DNA of 24,330 bases from Dietzia timorensis (GTDB taxonomy: Bacteria > Actinomycetota > Actinomycetes > Mycobacteriales > Mycobacteriaceae), in NCBI RefSeq assembly GCF_020742175.1, contig NZ_DYXM01000102.1, forward strand, positions 1 through 24,330, read 5' to 3'. Made by a program: the position numbers and the translations under genes. This document shows, piece by piece, positions 13,945 to 21,581 of the stretch. The notes under the pieces were generated by a model. That model ran no database searches. It was not told the origin of the DNA and worked only from the letters and a program-made list of their open reading frames with translations. Position 1 is the stretch's first letter, and each line of letters opens with the position of its first letter.

Positions 13945-15999
13945 CTACCGGGGATAGGCGTCGAGGTCCACCTCGGGGGGCATCGGAAGCCCGCAGCGCT
14001 GCACTTCGTAAGCCGGGATCCGGTTGATCCGGTATTGCGCATATGAAAATGCGTTAATCACATTTTCTTTTCTTCGTTCCAAGGTTAACGGGTCTGTGTA
14101 CGACTTGCGAAGTTCGACCGTCGCAGGACAGGTCAGTGCCACCTTCGCCTGTTCGATCCAATCCGGATCTACCCACTCTGGGTAGTTGTTCGGGTTCTCG
14201 ACCACACCCGCGTCGGCGAGGTACCAGTCGAGCGGCAGATACTTGTCGTGCCCGATGCGCCCGTCGACCATCCGGTCGGTGTGCGCCGCCAGCGGAGTCG
14301 CGAGGCCGACCGTGTCGTACACCTTGACGTCGAGCGGCAGGTTCATGCTGGTCATGCCGAGGTTGAGGAAGACGACGGTCTTCTGCGGGTCGTCGGGGAT
14401 CTCGAACGGCTGCAGTCCGGGGAGCGGGTGGTCGAACTCGACGACATCCCAGCGATCTTGCGCGCCGCCGACGGGGAGGAACACCGCGCCCGTCATGTTC
14501 GCGCGAACCTGGGTGATCAATTCCTGCATACGAGGGAAATCGAGGTAATCGCGGGCGAGTAGCGGATGCTTGTGCCCCGTGCGCTGGAGATAGAACGCGC
14601 GCTCGTCGACGATCCCGTTCGAGGTGATCGACTCGGCCTTGTCCGGGAACGGATCCTGCGCGATCGACACCGTCACCGCCCAACCCATCACGACGAGCCA
14701 GCCGCCGATGAGCACCGGCAGAACAAAACGCCACTGTCGGTCGCGGCCGGTCTGCCGCCCGACGGGAATCGGGAGTACGGCGAGCGGCAGCAGCAGCGTG
14801 AACAGCGGCGGCAGGAGCACACGCCCGTGCATGAAATCGCCGCCCACGCGCACCGAATACAGGGCGAGCGCAACGCCGACAACGACGAAGAGCGCCGTCA
14901 CCACAGGAGTGGAACGCAGCGCCGGCAGCTCGCGCCCGGCCACCACGAGCCCACGTCGTGCCGCGCCGTCAGCGCTGGATGACGTCGGACGTGCCGGGCG
15001 CGGCCCAGCGGCCGCCCACGCGGCGGAGATCACGATCGCGCCGAGCCCGACAAGCATGGGGAGCGCGAGCCAGTAGGGGCCGGCGAGGTCGAGCAGATAG
15101 GCGAAGCCCTGTTCCCATTTGGACCCGGCGGCGTCCTTCGCGACCGCGGTGTTCGGATACGGCAGGCCATAGTAGCTCATCCGCCACAGCTGGTAGGCCA
15201 GCGGCAGAAAGCCGGCGATGACCACGAGCCACGCCCGATGCAGTATCGACGAGCGAGCGAAGAAGATGAGTGCGAGGGCGAAGACCGACACGATCGCGAG
15301 CTCCGGCCGTACGAGCGGGCCGAGCCCGGCGACGACCGCGAGAAACGCCGTCTCCACTTTTGGAATACCGAACACGTACTGCGAATGGGGGGCGCGCGCC
15401 CAGCGCTGCAGCAGCAGCCAAACGAGCGCGATCCACGCAATCACCAACCCGGTCTCCAGGCCGGAGGTGGCGAAGTCGCGCGCCGGGGGAAGGACCACGT
15501 AGACCACGATCCCGAGGGGCAGCATGAGCACCTTCGACGTCATGAGCCCGTGGTGTCGCGCAGGGTGGCGGCGGGTACCGGCCCACATGACACGCGCGCC
15601 CCACATCGCGAATACGACCGCCGACATCGAGGTGGCGAGCGCGACGATGAGGGCGACAACCTCGATCTGCGGCAGGTTCATCACGCGCTGGGCGGCGTAG
15701 ATGAGCATCGTCCAGAGCGTCGAGGTGTTCGCCTCGACGCGCTCGCCGGCGTTGAACACGACGCCGTTGCCGGCGAGCATGTTGCGGACGGTGCGCAGGA
15801 CGATGAGCCCGTCGTCGGCGATCCAGCGCCGCTCCCACGCACCGGCGAAGAATACGGCGACGACCGCGAGCACGGAGCCCCAGAAGGTCAGCGGCGCCCA
15901 GTGTGCGCGCGCGAAACCGCCCGCTACCGCTAGGCGCCCGGTGGGCGGTTGCGGCGGGGCGGTCTCGGACTGGGACTCTGCCAGGGCTGGGCTACTCAC
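13945..15999 (-). CDS. aftB: Arabinofuranosyltransferase AftB (GT-C fold)
   Basis: AftB uses decaprenyl-phosphoryl-arabinose to add the terminal beta-1,2-arabinofuranose residues of arabinan, which later carry mycolates. The protein has 684 aa (M. tuberculosis about 627) with roughly ten membrane helices and a large extracytoplasmic C-terminal domain from about residue 450. The GT-C signature is in the first loop: WIADDGLIVLRTVRNMLAG with Asp62-Asp63, then GVVFNAGERVEANTSTLWT. PPARDFATSGLETGLV and LVRPELAIV are further conserved segments. The C-terminal domain includes DWYLADAGVVENPNNYPEWVD. The start is a GTG at 15999 with a weak ribosome binding site, 51 bp after ubiA on the same strand, so co-transcription is likely. 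The N-terminal 30 residues are disordered and lineage-specific. Confidence 0.94.
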   Translation of the reverse strand: MSSPALAESQSETAPPQPPTGRLAVAGGFARAHWAPLTFWGSVLAVVAVFFAGAWERRWIADDGLIVLRTVRNMLAGNGVVFNAGERVEANTSTLWTMLIYAAQRVMNLPQIEVVALIVALATSMSAVVFAMWGARVMWAGTRRHPARHHGLMTSKVLMLPLGIVVYVVLPPARDFATSGLETGLVIAWIALVWLLLQRWARAPHSQYVFGIPKVETAFLAVVAGLGPLVRPELAIVSVFALALIFFARSSILHRAWLVVIAGFLPLAYQLWRMSYYGLPYPNTAVAKDAAGSKWEQGFAYLLDLAGPYWLALPMLVGLGAIVISAAWAAAGPRPARPTSSSADGAARRGLVVAGRELPALRSTPVVTALFVVVGVALALYSVRVGGDFMHGRVLLPPLFTLLLPLAVLPIPVGRQTGRDRQWRFVLPVLIGGWLVVMGWAVTVSIAQDPFPDKAESITSNGIVDERAFYLQRTGHKHPLLARDYLDFPRMQELITQVRANMTGAVFLPVGGAQDRWDVVEFDHPLPGLQPFEIPDDPQKTVVFLNLGMTSMNLPLDVKVYDTVGLATPLAAHTDRMVDGRIGHDKYLPLDWYLADAGVVENPNNYPEWVDPDWIEQAKVALTCPATVELRKSYTDPLTLERRKENVINAFSYAQYRINRIPAYEVQRCGLPMPPEVDLDAYPR

Positions 16000-16050
16000 T
16001 GTGATTGTCTTATCGGTCGAGGTGGGTGAAATGTTCCTTCGCCCGGCGGG

Positions 16051-17124
16051 CTAGAAGAAGGCGGGAATGACGTAGATTCCGACCGCCACGACGGCGATCC
16101 AGCCCACGGCGAGGATCTGCAGCACGCGGTCGCTGAAGGCGATCTGCTCCGGCTCGCCCGCCGAACCCGCGTCGACGTCCACGGCGTAGCGCAGTACGGC
16201 GACGGTGAACGGAACGATCGACACCTGCAGCCAGATCGCGGCGGCGCCGGGCGTGGCCGGGTCCGAACCGCGGTCGTAGGCCCACAGGGCGTAGCAGAGC
16301 ACGAGCACGGTGGCCGACAGCGTCCACACGAAGCGGAGGTAGGTCGCGGTGTAGCCCTCGAGCGCCTTGCGGATCTTCGCGCCGGTCTTCATGTGGTAGC
16401 GCATCTCGGCGTAACGCTTGCCCGCGGCCATGTAGAGCGAGCCGAACGCCATGACGAGCAGGAACCACTGCGAGATGTGGACCTCGGCGGCCGCGCCGCC
16501 GGCGATCGCGCGCAGCAGGAAGCCGGAGGACACGAAGCAGATGTCGAGCACGGGCTGGTGCTTGAGCCCGAAGCAGTACATGAGCTGAAGCACTATATAT
16601 ACGGCCGCGACGATCGCGAGCGAGTACGAGGCGAACACGAGCGAGACGACGATCGCGCCGATGATGAGCGTCGCCGCCATCGCGTAGGCGAGCCCGACGG
16701 GAAGCACACCCGCCGCGATCGGCCGGAAGCGCTTGGTCGGGTGCTGCCGGTCGGCCTCCACGTCCATCGCGTCGTTGATGAGGTAGATCGAGGACGAGGC
16801 CATGCAGAACACGATGAACGCGATCGCGACCTTGAACAGCACGTCGCTGTCGGTGAGCATCTCGGTGCCCGCCGCCGCCGGCGCGGCGATGACGAGAACG
16901 TTCTTCACCCACTGCTTGGGGCGCAGCGCCTTGATCATCCCGTCGAGGAGGTTCTTCGGCGGATGCCCTTTCACGTCCGCGTCCTCGGCCGCGCCCTCGC
17001 GTTCGTTCGCGGTGTGCGGCTCGGCCCAGGCGTAGTCGGCCGGCGCAGCGCTGTCCGGATCGGAGTGGGTGTCCTTGCCGCCCTTCGGCGCGCTAGTGGC
17101 GGTAGCGTCGTCGTTCTCGCTCAT
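16051..17124 (-). CDS. ubiA: Decaprenyl-phosphate phosphoribosyltransferase (DPPR synthase), UbiA family
   Basis: This integral membrane prenyltransferase-fold enzyme moves 5-phosphoribose from PRPP to decaprenyl phosphate, the first committed step to the arabinose donor DPA (Rv3806c family). It has 357 aa, with a hydrophilic, acidic N-terminal extension of about 55 residues absent from the core fold, then LRPKQWVKNVLVIAAP. The first Asp-rich motif is NDAMDVEAD (117-125), followed by HPTKRFRPIAAG; GKRYAEMRYHMKTGAKIRKALEGYT is the second polar loop. Eight to nine hydrophobic helices follow the fold. The ATG at 17124 overlaps the stop of the PAP2 gene as ATGA, so translation is coupled. That fits a synthase-phosphatase pair acting on consecutive intermediates. 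Confidence 0.95.
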   Translation of the reverse strand: MSENDDATATSAPKGGKDTHSDPDSAAPADYAWAEPHTANEREGAAEDADVKGHPPKNLLDGMIKALRPKQWVKNVLVIAAPAAAGTEMLTDSDVLFKVAIAFIVFCMASSSIYLINDAMDVEADRQHPTKRFRPIAAGVLPVGLAYAMAATLIIGAIVVSLVFASYSLAIVAAVYIVLQLMYCFGLKHQPVLDICFVSSGFLLRAIAGGAAAEVHISQWFLLVMAFGSLYMAAGKRYAEMRYHMKTGAKIRKALEGYTATYLRFVWTLSATVLVLCYALWAYDRGSDPATPGAAAIWLQVSIVPFTVAVLRYAVDVDAGSAGEPEQIAFSDRVLQILAVGWIAVVAVGIYVIPAFF

Positions 17125-17783
17125 CGCGCATCCTTACTCGTGGTCAGTGCGCCGGGCAGGAGACCTGCGGCGGTGGCACGTTCGAACATTTCCGGTGCGA
17201 ATCGGCCCGCCGCCGCAGCCGAGGCCGCGCCGAGAACCGCCCCGCCCATGACGTCGGAGGGATAGTGCACCCCGAGGGTGAGCCGGCTCGCAAGCATCGC
17301 GGGGATCAGCGTCGCCGGTACCCAGAATGCCAGCCGCGGGTTGCCCGTCGCCTTCCCGGCGAGCAACGCGAAGGCCGTGGTCGAGGTGGCATGCGAGCTC
17401 GGGAAGCTCATCTTCGACGGTGTCCCCACGCCGATCTTGATCGCCGGGTGGTGAGGGCGCTTTCGCCGCACGATCCGCTTCACGACGACGGAGGCCGCGT
17501 GCGCGGAGAAGGCTCCGACGCCCGCCGTCATCCACTCGGTGCGGCGCTCCGGTTGGAGGGCGGCGCCGGCCGCGGACAGCGTGACCCAACCGATCGCGTG
17601 CTCGCCGATGTGCGAGAGCGTCGTGGCTATCGGAAGCGATCCCGGGATGGCGCGCAGGCCGTTTTGGAGGCTGGCCAGGATGGCCGCCTCTCCCGTGGGC
17701 GGCCCGGATTCCGGCGACCTGCCGGGGGCATCATTGTTCGTCGAAGACACGGCTCCACGCCTCCTTCGAGACAAGATCGGCAT
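17121..17783 (-). CDS. PAP2 phosphatase, probable decaprenyl-phosphoryl-5-phosphoribose phosphatase (Rv3807c family)
   Basis: This 220-aa PAP2-superfamily membrane phosphatase has all three catalytic motifs: KRIVRRKRP (102-110), PSSH (128-131) and SRLTLGVHYPSD (166-177, with the nucleophile-type His173). Its neighbours and family point to removal of the 5-phosphate from decaprenyl-phosphoryl-phosphoribose to give DPR, the step after UbiA. It overlaps ubiA by 4 bp. The frame's ATG at 17783 overlaps the end of glfT2 by 53 bp. A GTG at 17750 (209 aa, 20-bp overlap) is an equally likely start, since the conserved part begins only near residue 32. The N-terminal 30 residues are polar and non-conserved. 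Confidence 0.9.
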   Translation of the reverse strand: MPILSRRRRGAVSSTNNDAPGRSPESGPPTGEAAILASLQNGLRAIPGSLPIATTLSHIGEHAIGWVTLSAAGAALQPERRTEWMTAGVGAFSAHAASVVVKRIVRRKRPHHPAIKIGVGTPSKMSFPSSHATSTTAFALLAGKATGNPRLAFWVPATLIPAMLASRLTLGVHYPSDVMGGAVLGAASAAAAGRFAPEMFERATAAGLLPGALTTSKDAR

Positions 17784-19797
17784 GCGCCTCGCGGTAGCGG
17801 CGACGCAGTTCGGGGAATCGGCGGTTGAGTTCGCGGTGCATCTCCAGGGTTTCGCGGACCAGCTCGGCGGCCTTCGCGCGGTCGCGCTGGCGGAAGTACA
17901 CCCCGCGCCCGTCGGCGGAGGTCACCGTCGCACCGTCGACGCGGCCGAGGCAGTACCAGCGCGCATCGGCCGGCGGAATGTTGATCTGCGGGACCTCGTG
18001 GTTGCGCGGATCGTGCGGTCGCAGGTTGTGCGCCATCCCCTTGAGCAGCGCCTTCGCCTTCGCCGGCGCACTCTTCGGCTCGTCGGTGACCCCGGGGAAC
18101 CCGGAAGCCTGCGGAAGCTCGGTGGCCGAGCGCAGCTGGACCGCGTCCGGATATTCCTTGCGGAGAGCCTGCACCTTCGGCAGCGCCGCGGGCAGCATCT
18201 CCTCGAGCGCCTCGGGGCCGCGGAGGAAGTCGCGGATCGCCTCGGACTGGATGCGAACCGTCGAGTACTCGAGGCACGTCATGTGCTTGAACAGCGACTT
18301 GTAGAGGGTCTTGATGATCGCCTTGATATCACCGTCGTAGTGGAGAGCGGTGACCACGAGCCGGTTGCGCAGGTGGAAGTAGGCCTGCCAGTCGATCGCG
18401 TCGTCCTTATCGGACCAGGCCATGTGCCAGATCGCGATCGACGGCCACGAGGCGGTCGGGAAGCCGTGGGAGGAGGCGCGCAGGCCGTATTCACTGTCGT
18501 CCCATTTGATAAACAGCGGCAGCGGCTGGCCGATCGTGTCGGCGACGACGCGCGGGATGAGGCACATCCACCAACCGTTGTAGTCGACGTCGATGCGGCG
18601 GTGCAGGTCGCGCGAGTGGAGATAGTTGTTCGGAGTCTTCGTCTTCTCTGCGCCCTCGGGGAGGTTCTCGCCTCGGTCGCGGAGCGGGTGGTTGAAGAAG
18701 TCGTGGTCGTAATGCGAGTTCGGCGCGTTCTTCCAGATGAAGTCCGACCGGTCGACGATCTCACCCATCGTGTGCAGGTGGCTGCGCTCCTGCAGGTTGA
18801 GCATCTGCCCGCCGATGAGCATCGGCCGCGACGAGTACCGCGCCGCGGCGAGCGCGCGCAGGATCGAATCGGGCTCGATGACGATGTCGTCATCCATGTA
18901 GAGGATGTACGGGCTGTCGGTGCCGCGCTCTGCGTGGCGCGCCTCGTACATGATGCGCGAGTAACCGCCGGAGCCACCGAGGTTGCCCTGGCGCACGATG
19001 CGCAGGCGGTCGCCGAAGTGTGCCTCGACCTCGCCGAAGTCCGGCTCGTCGGCCGGGTGCTTATCGCCCTGGTCCGGCATGATCACGGCGTCGATGACGC
19101 CGTCGACCTGCGGGTCCGAGGCGAGCGCGTGGAGCGCTGCGACCGCGTCGGTCGGCCGGTTGAACGTCGGAATTCCCACGGTGAGCCGCGGCGCGGCGGC
19201 GGGCAGCAGATCGCCACGGCCGAATTCGGTGCTCTCGCCGGTAACGGGGTTGTCGAGCACCGCGCGCTCGCTGTGGATCTCCTGCGGTCCTGCGTCGACG
19301 GTCGCGTACCAGCCGGCCGAGTGGATGATCGTGTCCGATTCACAGGAGATGTCGAACCAGATCCAGCCGCCGTCCTCGAACGGGGCGAGCGAAACGACGA
19401 ACTCCAGTACCGAGCGCCCCTCGGCGCCTGCCTCGGTGGTCTCGCCGGTAACCGCGATCCGGGCGCCGTCGAGCTTCGAGCGGTACACGTCGACGCGGGC
19501 GTCGCCGGTGAGTTCGATGCGCAGCAACACCTCTTCGAGCTGCGACCAGCGCCGCCAATACGAGGCGGGCAGCGCGTTGAAATAGGTCTCGAAGCTGATC
19601 TCCGTGCGCGCGGGGATCCGGGCACTCGTTCGGCCGTCCGCTGCGACGCGGTCGGGTGCCGCCGGGTTCTCCACGATGTACAGCGAGCGCACATCCGAAG
19701 GCTCCCCACGTTTCGGGAAAATCACCCTCGCCAGGCGGCGCGGATCGAATTCCGTGCTCGCTGGGCTATCCGGGGAGCTGGTGGGTGCGCTCTTCAC
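17731..19797 (-). CDS. glfT2: Galactofuranosyltransferase GlfT2
   Basis: GlfT2 polymerises the galactan chain from UDP-galactofuranose with alternating beta-1,5 and beta-1,6 linkages at the cytoplasmic membrane face. Numbered from the GTG at 19797 (688 aa), an N-terminal beta-sandwich domain (about 20-170) carries SFETYFNALPASYWRRW. The GT-A domain starts at TVGIPTFNRP (206), followed by QGNLGGSGGYSRIMYEA, the metal-binding MDDD (302-304), DVDYNGWWMCLIPR, KWDDSEYGLR (Asp433/Asp434/Glu436) and IWHMAWSDKDD with the metal ligand His458. Residues after about 560 form the C-terminal helical part. The GTG at 19797 has GGAGG 12 nt upstream. The open frame extends to GTG 19917, only 15 bp from the glf stop, but that extra stretch uses codons unlike the rest of the gene. 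Compared with M. tuberculosis (637 aa) it has two extra loops. Confidence 0.95.
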   Translation of the reverse strand: MKSAPTSSPDSPASTEFDPRRLARVIFPKRGEPSDVRSLYIVENPAAPDRVAADGRTSARIPARTEISFETYFNALPASYWRRWSQLEEVLLRIELTGDARVDVYRSKLDGARIAVTGETTEAGAEGRSVLEFVVSLAPFEDGGWIWFDISCESDTIIHSAGWYATVDAGPQEIHSERAVLDNPVTGESTEFGRGDLLPAAAPRLTVGIPTFNRPTDAVAALHALASDPQVDGVIDAVIMPDQGDKHPADEPDFGEVEAHFGDRLRIVRQGNLGGSGGYSRIMYEARHAERGTDSPYILYMDDDIVIEPDSILRALAAARYSSRPMLIGGQMLNLQERSHLHTMGEIVDRSDFIWKNAPNSHYDHDFFNHPLRDRGENLPEGAEKTKTPNNYLHSRDLHRRIDVDYNGWWMCLIPRVVADTIGQPLPLFIKWDDSEYGLRASSHGFPTASWPSIAIWHMAWSDKDDAIDWQAYFHLRNRLVVTALHYDGDIKAIIKTLYKSLFKHMTCLEYSTVRIQSEAIRDFLRGPEALEEMLPAALPKVQALRKEYPDAVQLRSATELPQASGFPGVTDEPKSAPAKAKALLKGMAHNLRPHDPRNHEVPQINIPPADARWYCLGRVDGATVTSADGRGVYFRQRDRAKAAELVRETLEMHRELNRRFPELRRRYREAHADLVSKEAWSRVFDEQ

Positions 19798-19932
19798 AGT
19801 CTTCGCCGACCTCCGTGAATTCCGTACTGTCGTCGAACCCGAGTGCGTCTTGGGGTCCGCGCCTGTGTCTGCCTGTCGATTATCGCCTATGCAGACGTGG
19901 CGGCAGAACCCCGCCACGCCGCTCGCGGCGAG

Positions 19933-21114
19933 CTAGCCCCCGAGCAACGGGGAGACCTTGTTGTCGAACGTGCTCAGCGCCGCGCCGATGGCCATGTGCA
20001 TATCCAGGTACTGGTAGGTACCAAGTCGGCCGCCGAAGATCACCTTGGCGTTCTCCGTCTCGGCATCGGCGAGCTCGCGGTAGCGAGTGAGCATTTCGCG
20101 GTCGTCCGGGGTGTTGATGGGATAGTACGGCTCGTCGTCGCCCTCGGCGAAGCGCGAGTACTCGCGCATGATGACCGTCTTGTCCTTCGGGTAATTCTTC
20201 CGCTCGGGGTGGAAGTGCCGGAACTCGTGGATACGGGTGTAGGCGAACTCGGCATCGTTGTAGTTCATCACCGGGGTGCCCTGGAAGTCCCCGGTATCGA
20301 CCACCTCGGTCTCGAAATCGAGCGTGCGCCAGCCGAGCTTGCCCTCGGAGTAGTCGAAGTAGCGGTCGAGCGGACCGGTGTAGACCACCGGAGCGTCGGG
20401 GCTTGCCGCGCGAACGGCATCGCGCACCGCGAACCAGTCCGTATCGAGCACGACGTCGATCTTCTCATCGGCGGCCATGTTCTCCAGCCACTTCGTGTAA
20501 CCGTCGACGGGCAGCCCCTCGTAGGTGTCGTTGAAGTAGCGGTTGTTGAAGGTGTAGCGGACCGGGAGACGCGCGATGTTCTCGGCGGGCAGGTTCTTCG
20601 GATCGGTCTGCCACTGCTTGGCCGTGTAGTCGCGCACGAAAGCCTCATACAGCGGGCGCCCGATGAGCGAAATCGCCTTCTCCTCGAGGTTCGTCGCATC
20701 CTCGGTGGCGATCTCCGCGGACTGCTCGGCGATGAGCTTCTTCGCCTCGTCGGGCGAGTAGTAGCGACCGAAGAACTGGTTTACCAGGCCGAGCCCCATG
20801 GGGAACTGGTACGCCGTGCCGTTGTGCATGGCGAACACGCGGTGCTGGTAGTCGGTGAAATCGGTGAACTGGTTGACGTATTCCCACACCCGCTCGTTCG
20901 AGGTGTGGAACAGGTGCGCGCCGTACTTGTGGACCTCGATACCGGTCTCCGGCTCCGCCTCCGAGTACGCGTTGCCGCCGATGTGCGGGCGTCGCTCGAG
21001 CACGAGGACGCGCTTACCGAGCTGCGTCGCCGCACGCTCGGCCACGGTGAGCCCGAAAAACCCCGACCCGACGACCACCAGGTCGTAGTTTTCCCATTCG
21101 CGCTCGTTCGCCAT
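19933..21114 (-). CDS. glf: UDP-galactopyranose mutase Glf
   Basis: Glf is a cytoplasmic FAD enzyme that interconverts UDP-galactopyranose and UDP-galactofuranose, supplying GlfT2. The protein has 393 aa, the usual length. It has the FAD-binding motif VVVGSGFFGLTVAERAA (from about 13), LVLERRPHIGGNAYSE, the active-site segment YGAHLFHTSNERVWEYV, AKQWQTDPKNLPAENIARLPVRYTFNNRYF, VVYTGPLDRYFDY, and the C-terminal FAD segment GRLGTYQYLDMHMAIGAAL. The ATG at 21114 has a GAGG 5-6 nt upstream. It is the first gene of the minus-strand galactan/arabinan cluster and is divergent from the amidase gene, so the main promoter for this cluster should lie in the intergenic region 21115-21578. Confidence 0.97.
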   Translation of the reverse strand: MANEREWENYDLVVVGSGFFGLTVAERAATQLGKRVLVLERRPHIGGNAYSEAEPETGIEVHKYGAHLFHTSNERVWEYVNQFTDFTDYQHRVFAMHNGTAYQFPMGLGLVNQFFGRYYSPDEAKKLIAEQSAEIATEDATNLEEKAISLIGRPLYEAFVRDYTAKQWQTDPKNLPAENIARLPVRYTFNNRYFNDTYEGLPVDGYTKWLENMAADEKIDVVLDTDWFAVRDAVRAASPDAPVVYTGPLDRYFDYSEGKLGWRTLDFETEVVDTGDFQGTPVMNYNDAEFAYTRIHEFRHFHPERKNYPKDKTVIMREYSRFAEGDDEPYYPINTPDDREMLTRYRELADAETENAKVIFGGRLGTYQYLDMHMAIGAALSTFDNKVSPLLGG

Positions 21115-21578
21115 CTAGGCCTCTTTCTACTAGCTCGCCACTACCTGCTCGTTCGCGCGAGGCGGGCAGGCGATCTGCCGCAGCCCGCTACTCGCGCGCC
21201 CCTAGCCTAATCGCGGAGACCGCCATTGCCCGAAGACACTCCCTCCGCGCGCCACGCGGCACTCCTCGCTTCTCCACATCTCCCCAAAGTTCACCCTCCT
21301 TTGGAATTTTCTTTCCCTTTTTCTTTATGACGTCGGACGTGCGCGTTTTCCCCCGCCTCGACGCCATCCTCGCAGGTAGCAGAAGTTTTAACTCATACCA
21401 CATGAATCACTTTGGACACTCTTACATTCCTGTAACTCATGTTTCTCAACAATTAGTTCTTGGCACGGGAGACATTTTTGATAACAATAGACTCGTCAGT
21501 AACACACGGCGCGCTGCCTTAGGTGTGCCCAGACGAGCCCGCTCCGGCTGGTTCGTCACGAGAAGACCTGGAGTGACT
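21115..21578. promoter_or_regulatory. 464-bp divergent regulatory region between glf and the amidase gene
   Basis: This region holds no convincing gene; the pirG/erp gene found here in M. tuberculosis is absent. The amidase-proximal half (about 21305-21520) is clearly AT-richer than its surroundings. Structures seen are: a small hairpin CCAAAG/CTTTGG (21284-21289 with 21299-21304) followed by a T-rich run on the plus strand; a direct repeat TAACTCAT at 21389-21396 and 21433-21440, 44 bp apart; an inverted repeat TTACA-TTCC-TGTAA (21422-21435); and a possible -35 TTGGCA (21460-21465) ahead of the AT-rich GATAACAATAG (21480-21490). The frame open from ATG 21327 is not believed to be coding, because its composition is atypical and a good start lies at 21579. 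On the minus strand AAAGGAGG (near 21300) could serve a tiny leader frame before glf. Confidence 0.5.
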
Positions 21579-21581
21579 TTG
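21570..21581 (+). promoter_or_regulatory. Ribosome binding site deciding the amidase start
   Basis: GGAG (21570-21573) lies 5 nt before the TTG at 21579. The next candidate, GTG 21573, overlaps this GGAG and so cannot use it. Confidence 0.5.

Noticed and set aside
17539..19818. Plus-strand open frame of 759 codons
   Set aside because: It is antisense to glfT2 and the PAP2 gene, both certain, and has no family resemblance.
21188..21403. Small minus-strand frame of 71 codons upstream of glf
   Set aside because: It starts inside the AT-rich amidase leader, has no conserved look and lies in the expected glf promoter region. It is kept only as a remark on possible leader frames.
21327..21578. 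N-terminal extension of the amidase from ATG 21327
   Set aside because: It is AT-rich with atypical residues, has no ribosome binding site and precedes the natural signal peptide. TTG 21579 has GGAG at good spacing.
21284..21578. c-di-AMP (ydaO-type) riboswitch before the amidase
   Set aside because: This class is common before actinobacterial cell-wall hydrolases, but I could not find its conserved core elements in the leader.
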